NCBI GenBank assembly: GCA_013389105.1
Contig: JACADZ010000053.1
Location: 1 to 49,615, forward strand
DNA length: 49,615 nt
Direction of reading: 5' to 3'
Source: Parvularculaceae bacterium
Lineage (GTDB): Bacteria > Pseudomonadota > Alphaproteobacteria > Caulobacterales > Parvularculaceae
Shown: positions 1 to 7,203 of the stretch, piece by piece
Numbering within the stretch: position 1 is the stretch's first letter
Layout: every line of letters begins with the position of its first letter
Translations under genes and position numbers: made by a program
The notes under the pieces: generated by a model
Database searches by the model: none
Told to the model about the DNA's origin: nothing
Seen by the model: only the letters and a program-made list of their open reading frames with translations

Positions 1-20
1 CGGCCGGACCCGTCCGGCCG
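1..20. terminator. Possible terminator hairpin downstream of queD
   Basis: An 8-bp perfect inverted repeat (CGGCCGGA / TCCGGCCG) with a 4-base loop lies a few bases beyond the queD stop codon. No T-tract follows in the direction of queD transcription within the window, so an intrinsic terminator is only a possibility. The window edge prevents seeing what comes next. Confidence 0.3.
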
Positions 21-27
21 TCACGGC

Positions 28-390
28 TCACATTTCAAGGACACAGCTCTCGCCGTTTGACGGGCGAGAGACGCGAACCTGTTTGAGGGTCGCGAAACGA
101 CGACGGAGCCTGGTGGCGACATAGGCGCAAATGTTCTCAAGAGTGGGACGGGCGAGCCCTTCGACCTCATTGAGCAGCCGGTGATCGAGGTCGGCGCGGA
201 TCTCCTCAAGCGCTCCCGCGAGGTCGGCGAAATCGGCGACCCAGCCCTCCTTCGGATCGGGCTCGCCTTCCAGCGTCGCGTCCAGCTTGAAAGAATGCCC
301 GTGGAGGCGCGCGTACGGGCGCCCGTCCGGGCACTCGCCAAGATAATGCGCGGCGTCGAACGCGACCGATTTCGTAATGCGCATTTTCAC
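28..390 (-). CDS. queD: 6-carboxy-5,6,7,8-tetrahydropterin synthase (QueD)
   Basis: QueD converts 7,8-dihydroneopterin triphosphate to 6-carboxytetrahydropterin, the second step of preQ0/queuosine synthesis, in the cytosol. The 120-residue length is normal for the PTPS/QueD family. Zinc-ligand histidines are visible near the N-terminus (DAAHYL, about residues 13-18) and in the LHGHSF motif (about 29-34). The DHRLLNE segment carries the catalytic Asp-His, and the C-terminal VSRPSNGESC is typical. It is the last gene of a minus-strand run queC-queE-queD, with 18 bp between queE and queD, so the three are very probably one operon. The conserved His residues and the context make the call secure. 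Confidence 0.95.
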   Translation of the reverse strand: MKMRITKSVAFDAAHYLGECPDGRPYARLHGHSFKLDATLEGEPDPKEGWVADFADLAGALEEIRADLDHRLLNEVEGLARPTLENICAYVATRLRRRFATLKQVRVSRPSNGESCVLEM

Positions 391-408
391 GTCGGCGAGT
401 CTCTCAGT

Positions 409-1044
409 CTACGGAATGCCGATCAGCTTGTGCGTCTGCAGGGAAAGCCGCCAGCGCGGATGGGCCTTGCAGTAGGCGACGGCGGCGGCTGTATGGCGCG
501 AAAGATCAGGTCCGTCCATAGGCTGAAGGTATAGACGCGGAAAATCGAGCGCTTCGAAGCGCTCGGGCGGGGCTTCCGGCTGGAAATAGACGAGCTTCAG
601 CTCATGCCCGGAACGCTGAACCAGCGGCGCCTCGCCCTTGGGGCTGACGCAAATCCAGTCGATTCCCGCGGGTGCGGCGATCGTGCCGTTGGTCTCGACC
701 GCGACCTCGAAGCCGCGCGCATGGAGCGCGGCGATCAGCGGCGCATCAAGCTGGAGAAGCGGCTCGCCGCCCGTGCACACGACCAGCGGGACGCCGCCTG
801 CTCCCGTGGGAAAGGCGCGCGCGACATGGTCGGCGAGCGCTTCGGGCGAAACGAATTTGCCGCCGCCCTCGCCGTCCGTTCCGACAAAATCCGTATCGCA
901 GAAACGGCATTGCGCGCCGGCGCGGTCTCTTTCGACGCCGCTCCAGAGATTGCAACCGGCGAACCGCAGGAATACGGCCGGGCGCCCCGCCTGCGCGCCT
1001 TCGCCCTGCAAGGTGTAAAAGCGTTCTTTTACGGCGTAGGTCAC
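409..1044 (-). CDS. queE: 7-carboxy-7-deazaguanine synthase (QueE), radical SAM
   Basis: QueE is a radical SAM enzyme that rearranges 6-carboxytetrahydropterin to 7-carboxy-7-deazaguanine. The cluster-binding cysteines are C31, C46 and C49 in a C-X14-C-X2-C spacing, longer than the usual C-X3-C-X2-C and typical of one QueE subclass. GEPLLQ and ETNGT further on are SAM-binding and core motifs of the family. The 211-residue length fits. The start is GTG at 1044-1042, directly abutting the queC stop codon (TGA then GTG with no gap), which points to translational coupling. The start is supported by the immediately following family-typical YAVKERFYTLQGEG. Confidence 0.95.
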   Translation of the reverse strand: MTYAVKERFYTLQGEGAQAGRPAVFLRFAGCNLWSGVERDRAGAQCRFCDTDFVGTDGEGGGKFVSPEALADHVARAFPTGAGGVPLVVCTGGEPLLQLDAPLIAALHARGFEVAVETNGTIAAPAGIDWICVSPKGEAPLVQRSGHELKLVYFQPEAPPERFEALDFPRLYLQPMDGPDLSRHTAAAVAYCKAHPRWRLSLQTHKLIGIP

Positions 1045-1767
1045 TCAGGCGCCCGGGCGGTCCTTCTCAGCCAGATAGGCGTGATAGCCCCTCGCCCGAA
1101 GCTCGCAAGCCGCGCAGGCGCCGCAGCCATAGCCCCAGTCGCGCCGCGTCGCGCGCTCGCCGCGATAGCAGCTATGCGAATGCTCCACGATGAGTTCGAC
1201 CAAAGGATCGCCGCCGAGCCGCTCGGCGAGCATCCAGGACTGCGCCTTGGTGAGGCGCATCAGGGGCGTCTCAAGCGTCAAGTCCGCGTCCATGCCGAGC
1301 CGCAGGGCCCGGACCTGGGCTTCGAGCGCCTCGGCGCGGCAATCAGGATAGCCGGAATAATCCGTCTCGCACATGCCGCCGACGAGAACGCCGGCGCCCC
1401 GCCGGTAGGCGAAAGCCGCGGCGAGGACCAGGAAGGCGAGATTTCGTCCGGGGACGAACGTGTTCGGCAACCCGGACTCCGCGACGGCGTACGCGATATC
1501 CCGCGTCAGCGCCGTCTCCGAGATGCGCCCGAGCGCGTCGAGCGGCAGTAAGGCGTCTTCGCCGAGCCGAAGCGCCCAGCGCGGAAAGCGCGACGCGATC
1601 TCACGTCGCACCGCGGCGCGCGCCTCGAGTTCCACAACGTGTCGCTGGCCGTAATCGAAGCCGATGGTGAAAACGCGAGCATGGCGCTCAAGCGCGAAGG
1701 CAAGCGCGATCGAGGAGTCCTGGCCGCCGGAGAACAGAACGACGGCCGCGTCTTTCTTCAGCGCCAT
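1045..1767 (-). CDS. queC: 7-cyano-7-deazaguanine synthase (QueC)
   Basis: QueC uses ATP and ammonia to turn 7-carboxy-7-deazaguanine into preQ0. The PP-loop SGGQDSS sits near residue 13, and four zinc-site cysteines (about 200, 215, 218 and 221) lie in the C-terminal CYRG...CGACAAC region. Length (240 residues) is normal. A GTG at 1770 directly precedes an ATG at 1767; I take the ATG. It is the first gene of queC-queE-queD. The 41 bp between it and the divergent cutA must hold both promoters; I saw no preQ1-riboswitch-like structure there, though the space is too small to judge. Confidence 0.95.
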   Translation of the reverse strand: MALKKDAAVVLFSGGQDSSIALAFALERHARVFTIGFDYGQRHVVELEARAAVRREIASRFPRWALRLGEDALLPLDALGRISETALTRDIAYAVAESGLPNTFVPGRNLAFLVLAAAFAYRRGAGVLVGGMCETDYSGYPDCRAEALEAQVRALRLGMDADLTLETPLMRLTKAQSWMLAERLGGDPLVELIVEHSHSCYRGERATRRDWGYGCGACAACELRARGYHAYLAEKDRPGA

Positions 1768-1808
1768 CACGGCGTTAGCCTTCCGCGCCGATTGCAGGTG
1801 AGGTCATA

Positions 1809-2132
1809 ATGGGCTCGATTGCGCTTCTCTATGCCACGGCGCCAGACAGGCGCACAGCGGAGACGATCGCCGCCGCGCTGGTCGAGCGGCGACTTGCCGC
1901 GTGTGTGAACATCATTCCCGCAATCGCCTCAATCTATCGCTGGAAGGGCGCTATCGAGCGCGCCGAGGAAGTGGCCATCATCGTAAAAACCAGCGCCGCG
2001 CTGGCGAGGGAAGCCGCTGCGGCTCTGAAGGCGCTCCACCCTTACGAAACGCCGGCAATCAGCGACATTGTCGCCGGGCCCGCCACGGACGCCGACTTCG
2101 CTGGCTGGGTGATCGCGGAAACCCGGCGTTAA
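1809..2132 (+). CDS. cutA: Divalent-cation tolerance protein CutA
   Basis: This 107-residue protein matches the CutA1 family, small trimeric ferredoxin-fold proteins linked to divalent metal tolerance whose exact role remains unclear. Family signatures visible are ERRLAACVNIIP (about 27-38), SIYRWKGAIE (about 41-50), EEVAIIVKT and the C-terminal LHPYETPAI. It is transcribed divergently from the queCED operon and convergently with the downstream hydrolase gene. An octamer TTAACCAT follows the stop codon at 2129-2136. Confidence 0.93.
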   Translation: MGSIALLYATAPDRRTAETIAAALVERRLAACVNIIPAIASIYRWKGAIERAEEVAIIVKTSAALAREAAAALKALHPYETPAISDIVAGPATDADFAGWVIAETRR

Positions 2133-2237
2133 CCATCTGCAATTATAGGTTGCCATCGCGCGGTGACACAACCGTCCTCCCAGGACGCGGCCGCCCTCAC
2201 CGCCGCCCGTCTCCGCACCAAGCGCCGATTCCGGCGA

Positions 2238-3188
2238 TTAGCCGCCGGCGCCGCACCCGAGCGCGGTTTCAGAGATCCAGGCTGCGATGTCGCGGTAGAC
2301 GGTTTCGGCCTGAAGGTCGCGCAGCAAAAGATGCCACCCCTCGGCATAGAGGCGTCTCGTCACCTCGCCGCAAAGACGGCCGGCGGCTTTGTCCTGCGCG
2401 TCCGGAGGAATGATCTCGTCGCGCGCGCCGGTCAGGACCAGGATGCGTCCGCCGACCTCGTCGGTCGCATCCCAGGCCTCGCCCATGATGCGGGTGACCC
2501 CGAGCACGGCGTCGAGCCGGGTCGCCTTTATGACCTTTGGGTCGGCGATCATTTCGCGCAGCGCAGAGATATTATCCGTGGACCGACGACCGGCGCGCTC
2601 GCCGGTCAGCGTCTTTCCCGGCGCGAAGGTCGCGGCGACATTGGCCGCGATGCGGTAGAGCAGCGGCATGCGGCTGCCGCCCCAGACTGCGGGCGCGACG
2701 AGGACGGCGCCGTCGACGTCGAGCGCCGACTCGCGGGCCTCGGCGAGGATCACGGCGGCCCCCATCGAATGCCCGAGAAGGAAAAGCGGCGCATCCGGAT
2801 GTTCGGCCCGAACGGCGGCGACCGCTGAGCGCAGGTCGCTCCTCAAGGTCGCGTCTCCGACCCAGCGGCCGAACGCCGGCGAACGTCCAAAGCCCCGCTG
2901 GTCGTAGGCGTAGACTGCGACCCCCGCTTCGGCGGAGAGCCAGGCCGCGAAGTCGGCGAAGTGGCGCGCATAATCGTTCATGCCGTGCACCGCGAGAACG
3001 ATCGCCTTAGGCCGTTGGAGCGGCCACACGTCTAGGCCGAGCGCCGCGCCGTCGGCGGCGACGAGGCGTCCAGCTTCTATTTTCGGCCGTCCGACCGCCG
3101 GCGGAGCCGGCGGATAGGAGACGCAGGCAGACGCCGCGAGCAGGATCGGCGCGAGCAGAAACCACAGAAGCGGGCGTGCGGCCGTCAT
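2238..3188 (-). CDS. Alpha/beta-hydrolase lipoprotein (monoacylglycerol-lipase/lysophospholipase-like)
   Basis: This is a serine hydrolase of the S33/Hydrolase_4 type (lysophospholipase and monoacylglycerol-lipase relatives). The N-terminus is a lipoprotein signal peptide with Cys about residue 22 (LAASAC), so the enzyme should be anchored in an envelope membrane. The nucleophile elbow GHSMG and the oxyanion-region VHGMNDYARHF are clear. DQRGFGRS is also typical, and a GARDEIIPP acid-residue segment plus a C-terminal GWHLLL histidine complete the triad. I use the ATG at 3188, which gives the better signal peptide. A GTG at 3206 overlaps the pepA stop as GTGA and is an alternative. Substrate is unknown. 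Probably co-transcribed after pepA. Confidence 0.82.
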   Translation of the reverse strand: MTAARPLLWFLLAPILLAASACVSYPPAPPAVGRPKIEAGRLVAADGAALGLDVWPLQRPKAIVLAVHGMNDYARHFADFAAWLSAEAGVAVYAYDQRGFGRSPAFGRWVGDATLRSDLRSAVAAVRAEHPDAPLFLLGHSMGAAVILAEARESALDVDGAVLVAPAVWGGSRMPLLYRIAANVAATFAPGKTLTGERAGRRSTDNISALREMIADPKVIKATRLDAVLGVTRIMGEAWDATDEVGGRILVLTGARDEIIPPDAQDKAAGRLCGEVTRRLYAEGWHLLLRDLQAETVYRDIAAWISETALGCGAGG

Positions 3189-3202
3189 CGCAAATCGGCC
3201 TG

Positions 3203-4690
3203 TCACTCGTGATTGGTTCGAATCCAGTCATTGAGCAGGCGCACGCCGTAGCCGGTCGCGCCTTTCGGAACGAGGGGGAGATCCTTGGTCGTCCACGCCA
3301 TGCCGGCGATGTCGAGATGGGCCCAGGGAACGCCGTTCTTCACAAAACGCGCAATGAAGGCCGCTGCGTTGGAGGAGCCGCCTTCGCGCGGCCCTGTGTT
3401 CTTCATGTCGGCGATGTCCGACTTGATGACATCGTCGTGTGCCTTGTCGAGCGGCATGCGCCACAGCTTTTCTCCTGTGGTCTCGCCGGCCTTCAGAAGC
3501 TGAGCCGCAAGGTCGTCGTGCTTTGAGAACAGTCCGGCGTATTCGTGGGCGAGCGAGACCAGGATGGCGCCGGTGAGCGTTGCGAGATCGACCACCGCCG
3601 CGGGCTTGTAGGTCTCCTGCGCCCACCAGATGGCGTCGGCGAGCACGAGACGGCCTTCGGCGTCGGTATTGATGACTTCGATCGTCTGCCCCGACATCGA
3701 GGTCACCACGTCGCTCGGCCGCTGCGCATTGCCGTCCGGCATGTTTTCGACGAGCCCGAGCACGCCGACCACATTGGCCTTCGCCTTGCGCGATGCGAGC
3801 GCCATAATGGTTCCGGCGACGGCTGCGGCCCCGCCCATGTCGTATTTCATGTCCTCCATGCCGGCGGCGGGCTTGATCGATATGCCGCCGGTGTCGAAGC
3901 ACACGCCCTTGCCGATCAGCGCGACCGGCGCCGCGCCCGCCTTGCCGCCCATCCATTCAAGCGCGACGAGCTTTGACTCGCGGACCGATCCCTGCCCTAC
4001 GCCGAGCAGCGCGCCCATGCCGAGCTTCTTCATCTCCTTCACGCCGAGCGTCGTCACCTTGACGCCGAGCGATTCAAGACCGGCGCAGCGCCGAGCGAAA
4101 CTCTCCGGATAGAGAATATTGGGCGGCTCAGTTACAAGATCGCGGGCGAAGCGGACGCCGTCGGCTACCTTCTCAAGATCGACAAACAGCGCCTTCGCCT
4201 TGGTCGCCGGCGTGTGCAGCGCGATCTTCGCCAGTTGCGGCTTCTTGTCCTTGTCGACCTTGGTTTTGTACTTGTCGAAGCGATAGGCGCGCAACAGAAA
4301 GCCTTGCGCCAGATGCGCGGCGGCGACATCCGCGCCGACTTTTTCGCCATGAAACCCTTCGAGGGCAAAGCTCGCCGATTTCTCGCGCGACGACATCAGG
4401 CGGGCCGCGGCCGCGCCGCCGACGGCTTCGGCCGCCGAAGCGCTAAGCTCCTTTTTCTTGCCGGCGCCGATCATCAAGATACGGCTGTTCTTCAGGCCGG
4501 AAGGCGCAATGACATCGACCGTCTGCTCGCGCTTGCCGGAAAAATTGGCGGTTGCGGCGGCGCGCATGAGCGCGCCGTGCGTCTTGTTGTCGAGGGCCGC
4601 GACCGCTTCCTCCTTTAGGCCGTCCTCGAAGACCGGAAGGACGATTGCGCCCTCTTCAGGCAAAGCCGATTTCGTGAATGCGATCTGCAT
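3203..4690 (-). CDS. pepA: Leucyl aminopeptidase (PepA, family M17)
   Basis: This is a cytosolic two-metal M17 aminopeptidase removing N-terminal residues from peptides; in some bacteria PepA also binds DNA. The 495-residue length is standard. The hallmark NTDAEGRLVL, which supplies metal ligands and the bicarbonate-binding region, is intact. GKGVCFDTGGISIKP (catalytic Lys region), KYDMGGAAAV and DLATLTGA are also present. An N-terminal macro-like domain precedes the catalytic half. It diverges from lptF; the 166 bp between them contain a 16-bp perfect palindrome. The lipoprotein hydrolase gene follows with a possible 4-base overlap. The pepA-lptF divergent arrangement is common in proteobacteria. 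Confidence 0.97.
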   Translation of the reverse strand: MQIAFTKSALPEEGAIVLPVFEDGLKEEAVAALDNKTHGALMRAAATANFSGKREQTVDVIAPSGLKNSRILMIGAGKKKELSASAAEAVGGAAAARLMSSREKSASFALEGFHGEKVGADVAAAHLAQGFLLRAYRFDKYKTKVDKDKKPQLAKIALHTPATKAKALFVDLEKVADGVRFARDLVTEPPNILYPESFARRCAGLESLGVKVTTLGVKEMKKLGMGALLGVGQGSVRESKLVALEWMGGKAGAAPVALIGKGVCFDTGGISIKPAAGMEDMKYDMGGAAAVAGTIMALASRKAKANVVGVLGLVENMPDGNAQRPSDVVTSMSGQTIEVINTDAEGRLVLADAIWWAQETYKPAAVVDLATLTGAILVSLAHEYAGLFSKHDDLAAQLLKAGETTGEKLWRMPLDKAHDDVIKSDIADMKNTGPREGGSSNAAAFIARFVKNGVPWAHLDIAGMAWTTKDLPLVPKGATGYGVRLLNDWIRTNHE

Positions 4691-4739
4691 CGTCTGCCGC
4701 CCCGCGCTCTATCCATGCTGCGACGACGCGTCGCCCGCA

Positions 4740-4755
4740 CAGGGGCGCGCCCCTG
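4740..4755. promoter_or_regulatory. 16-bp perfect palindrome in the pepA-lptF divergent promoter region
   Basis: CAGGGGCGCGCCCCTG is a perfect 16-bp inverted repeat with no spacer, lying 50 bp upstream of pepA and about 100 bp upstream of lptF. It could be an operator shared by both genes or chance in GC-rich DNA. No regulator is identified. Confidence 0.3.
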
Positions 4756-4856
4756 AAGGTCGGGGGCCGAAGGCTTTCGGGTCGCCGGGGGCTGTGGTAG
4801 TCCGACCGGACGCCGCGCGCAACCGTCGCTGCACGAGGCACCAACGAGCTAACGCT

Positions 4857-5993
4857 TTGAGCAGTCTCGATAAATACCTCTTTCGACAATGCCTGACGCC
4901 TTTCCTGGTCGCCGCCGGCGTCGTGACCGCGATCATCTGGACGACCCAGAGCCTTCAGCGGGCCGACATCATCGTCGAGCACGGCAAAGGCCTCCTCGTT
5001 TTTGCGCGGCTCTCCGTGCTGATCATCCCGAGCCTGCTGTCAGTGATCCTGCCGTTCGCGCTCTTTGCAGGCGCGCTTTACGCCTTCCAGCGCCTTCACG
5101 CCGACAGCGAGATCGCGGTCATGTTCGCCGCAGGCGTCAGCCGGCTCCGCATCGGGGCCCCTCTTCTCCTTATCGCCGCGGCCGCCGCCGCCGCAACCTT
5201 GTGGATCAACCTTGATCTCATGCCGTCAAGCTACCGGCTGCTGAAGCGCGAGATCGCCGACATGCGCGCCGACATCGCCAGCGCTGTTCTCAGGAGCGGA
5301 GAGTTCGTCAGGCTCGCGGACGGTTTCACTGTCTATGTCGAGGAAGTGGGGCCGGGCGGCCAGCTTAAGGGCCTCCTCGTCAACGACTACCGCAACGGCG
5401 GCGCGCGCGAGACCTACATGGCGCAAAAGGGCCTGCTGCAGGACACGCCGGCCGGACCGATCCTGCAGCTCTCCAACGGCAACATTCAGCGCGTCGCGCG
5501 GTACACCGGCCAGATCGAGATTACGAAGTTTGACCGCACGCTGGTCAATGTCGGCATGTTCGCCAGATCCAGCGGCAGGCTGCAGCTCGAGCTGACCGAG
5601 CGCTATCTCGGCGAGCTGCTCAAGCCGGACCTGTCGAACGAATGGGATCGCGCCAACGCCTCGCTTCTGGTCGCCGAAGGCCACAACCGCCTGGCCTCGC
5701 CGCTCTACGTCTTCGCTTTCGCGCTGATCGCGCTGTTCGCGATGACCGGCGGCCCCTATCAGCGGCGTGGCTATGCCTTGCGAATCGCCGTGGCCGCGTC
5801 GGTCGCCGGCGCCTTGAGGCTCATCGGCGTGCTGGCGCAGGGCTTGGCGGCCTCGACCGGGGCCTATTGGCTTCAATACGCGCTGCCGGTCGCGGCCAAC
5901 GTCGCCCTGTTCGTTCTGGTGGCGCGGGGAGCGCCGCGGTTCGTCCGAGCGGAAGCCGCTCCCTCTAAAGCCGAACTGGCTCGGGCGGCCTGA
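4857..5993 (+). CDS. lptF: LPS export permease LptF
   Basis: LptF is one of the two inner-membrane permease subunits of the LptB2FGC transporter that extracts lipopolysaccharide from the inner membrane. The protein has the YjgP/YjgQ layout: two N-terminal membrane segments, a periplasmic beta-jellyroll domain (about 120-270) and further segments at the C-terminus. The reading frame stays open far upstream into pepA, but the family N-terminus (LDKYLFRQCLTPFL) begins just after a TTG at 4857, which gives 378 residues, the usual size. No ATG or GTG fits as well; no strong Shine-Dalgarno is visible, so the start is somewhat uncertain. Its stop overlaps the lptG start as TGATG. Confidence 0.93.
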   Translation: MSSLDKYLFRQCLTPFLVAAGVVTAIIWTTQSLQRADIIVEHGKGLLVFARLSVLIIPSLLSVILPFALFAGALYAFQRLHADSEIAVMFAAGVSRLRIGAPLLLIAAAAAAATLWINLDLMPSSYRLLKREIADMRADIASAVLRSGEFVRLADGFTVYVEEVGPGGQLKGLLVNDYRNGGARETYMAQKGLLQDTPAGPILQLSNGNIQRVARYTGQIEITKFDRTLVNVGMFARSSGRLQLELTERYLGELLKPDLSNEWDRANASLLVAEGHNRLASPLYVFAFALIALFAMTGGPYQRRGYALRIAVAASVAGALRLIGVLAQGLAASTGAYWLQYALPVAANVALFVLVARGAPRFVRAEAAPSKAELARAA

Positions 5994-7087
5994 TGCCCCC
6001 GCTCACGCTGTTCCGCTACATCATCCTGCGCGCCCTGTTCGCGGTCGCAGCGCTGGCGCTAGCGCTGACCTGCCTCGTGGTCCTCGTCGATCTCATCGAG
6101 AACCTGCGTTTCATCGACAAGTTCAAGAACGGGAACTTCGGCAGCGCCCTCCTGCTTTCGGTCCTGCGGACGCCGGCGCTGGTGCTGACCATGCTGCCTT
6201 TTGTGTTTCTGTTCGGATCCATCTGGCTGTTCACGCAACTCAACCGTCGCGCCGAGATCGCCGTGATGCGGTCAGCCGGCCTCTCGGTGTGGCGGCTGAT
6301 CGGCCCGCCCGCCTTTCTGGCGGCGCTGGTCGGCGTGGTGGCGATCGGCCTGCTCGATCCGGTCGCGACCTCGATGCGCGCGCAGAGCGAACGCATGCGC
6401 GACACGCTGAAAGGCGCGACCTCGAGCATCATGCGCGACTTCGGAGACGGCATCTGGCTGCGCCAGCGCGACGCCGGCCACATACTGCTCATCAACGCCC
6501 GCAGCATCGACGTCGAAAAGGGGGTCCTTCGCGACGTCGTCATGTGGCGGAACGACAAGGAGTCGGCCTTCCTAGAGCGTGTCGATGCGCCCGAGGCGTC
6601 GCTGTCAGGACGCACGATCGAATTCAAGAAGGCGCGCGTGAAGGAAGCGGGCGAACGGCTCGACCACCGCATGCCTGTCTACGCCATCCCCACCACGTTG
6701 CAGCTCGCCGACCTGAGGGAGCGTCTGGAATCGCCCGAGACGCTTTCGCTGTGGCGGCTGCCCAGCTTCATTCTGCTGGCCGAGGCGGCCGGCGTGCCCT
6801 CGATCCCCTATCAGATCCGCTTTCACGATCTTTGCTCGACGCCGCTGAAACTGCTCGCCATGGTGCTCATCGCCGCGCTGTTCTCGCTTCGGCCGGTGCG
6901 AAGCGGCGCAGGATTTCAGCTCTTCCTCACCGCGGTCGGGGCGGGCTTCGCACTCTACGTCGTGTCCGAAATGTCGACGGCGCTCGCCGAATCGGGAACG
7001 GCCCCCATCGCCCTCGCCGCCTGGACCCCCGCGATTGTCGCCGCGCTCGTCGCCGTCACCGGCCTCCTCCAGTTCGAGGACGGCTGA
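5993..7087 (+). CDS. lptG: LPS export permease LptG
   Basis: LptG is the partner of LptF in the inner-membrane LptB2FGC complex. The 364-residue protein shows the YjgP/YjgQ pattern: an N-terminal FRYIILRALFAV membrane start, LTMLPFVFLFGSIWLFTQLN and EIAVMRSAGLS (the coupling region facing LptB), then a periplasmic domain, then three C-terminal hydrophobic segments. Start ATG at 5993 overlaps the lptF stop in TGATG, so the pair is translationally coupled. lptD follows after 116 bp, keeping the transport machinery together. Confidence 0.95.
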   Translation: MPPLTLFRYIILRALFAVAALALALTCLVVLVDLIENLRFIDKFKNGNFGSALLLSVLRTPALVLTMLPFVFLFGSIWLFTQLNRRAEIAVMRSAGLSVWRLIGPPAFLAALVGVVAIGLLDPVATSMRAQSERMRDTLKGATSSIMRDFGDGIWLRQRDAGHILLINARSIDVEKGVLRDVVMWRNDKESAFLERVDAPEASLSGRTIEFKKARVKEAGERLDHRMPVYAIPTTLQLADLRERLESPETLSLWRLPSFILLAEAAGVPSIPYQIRFHDLCSTPLKLLAMVLIAALFSLRPVRSGAGFQLFLTAVGAGFALYVVSEMSTALAESGTAPIALAAWTPAIVAALVAVTGLLQFEDG

Positions 7088-7203
7088 GCCCTCGACCTGA
7101 CGCCCGGGCTCGGTTATCGAAGTCTTCGATTCGCCATAGGGGGCCGCGCGCTGCGTCGCGCGGCCTGGAAGGCGTGGATGCGGCGGCAAAGGGGTCTTGC
7201 AGC

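Noticed and set aside
1768..1808. preQ1 riboswitch ahead of queC
   Set aside because: Only 41 bp separate it from the divergent cutA, and no A-rich tail or pseudoknot-like pattern is visible.
4458..4856. Upstream extension of the lptF frame
   Set aside because: It overlaps pepA antisense and then a non-conserved stretch; LptF similarity starts right at the TTG at 4857.
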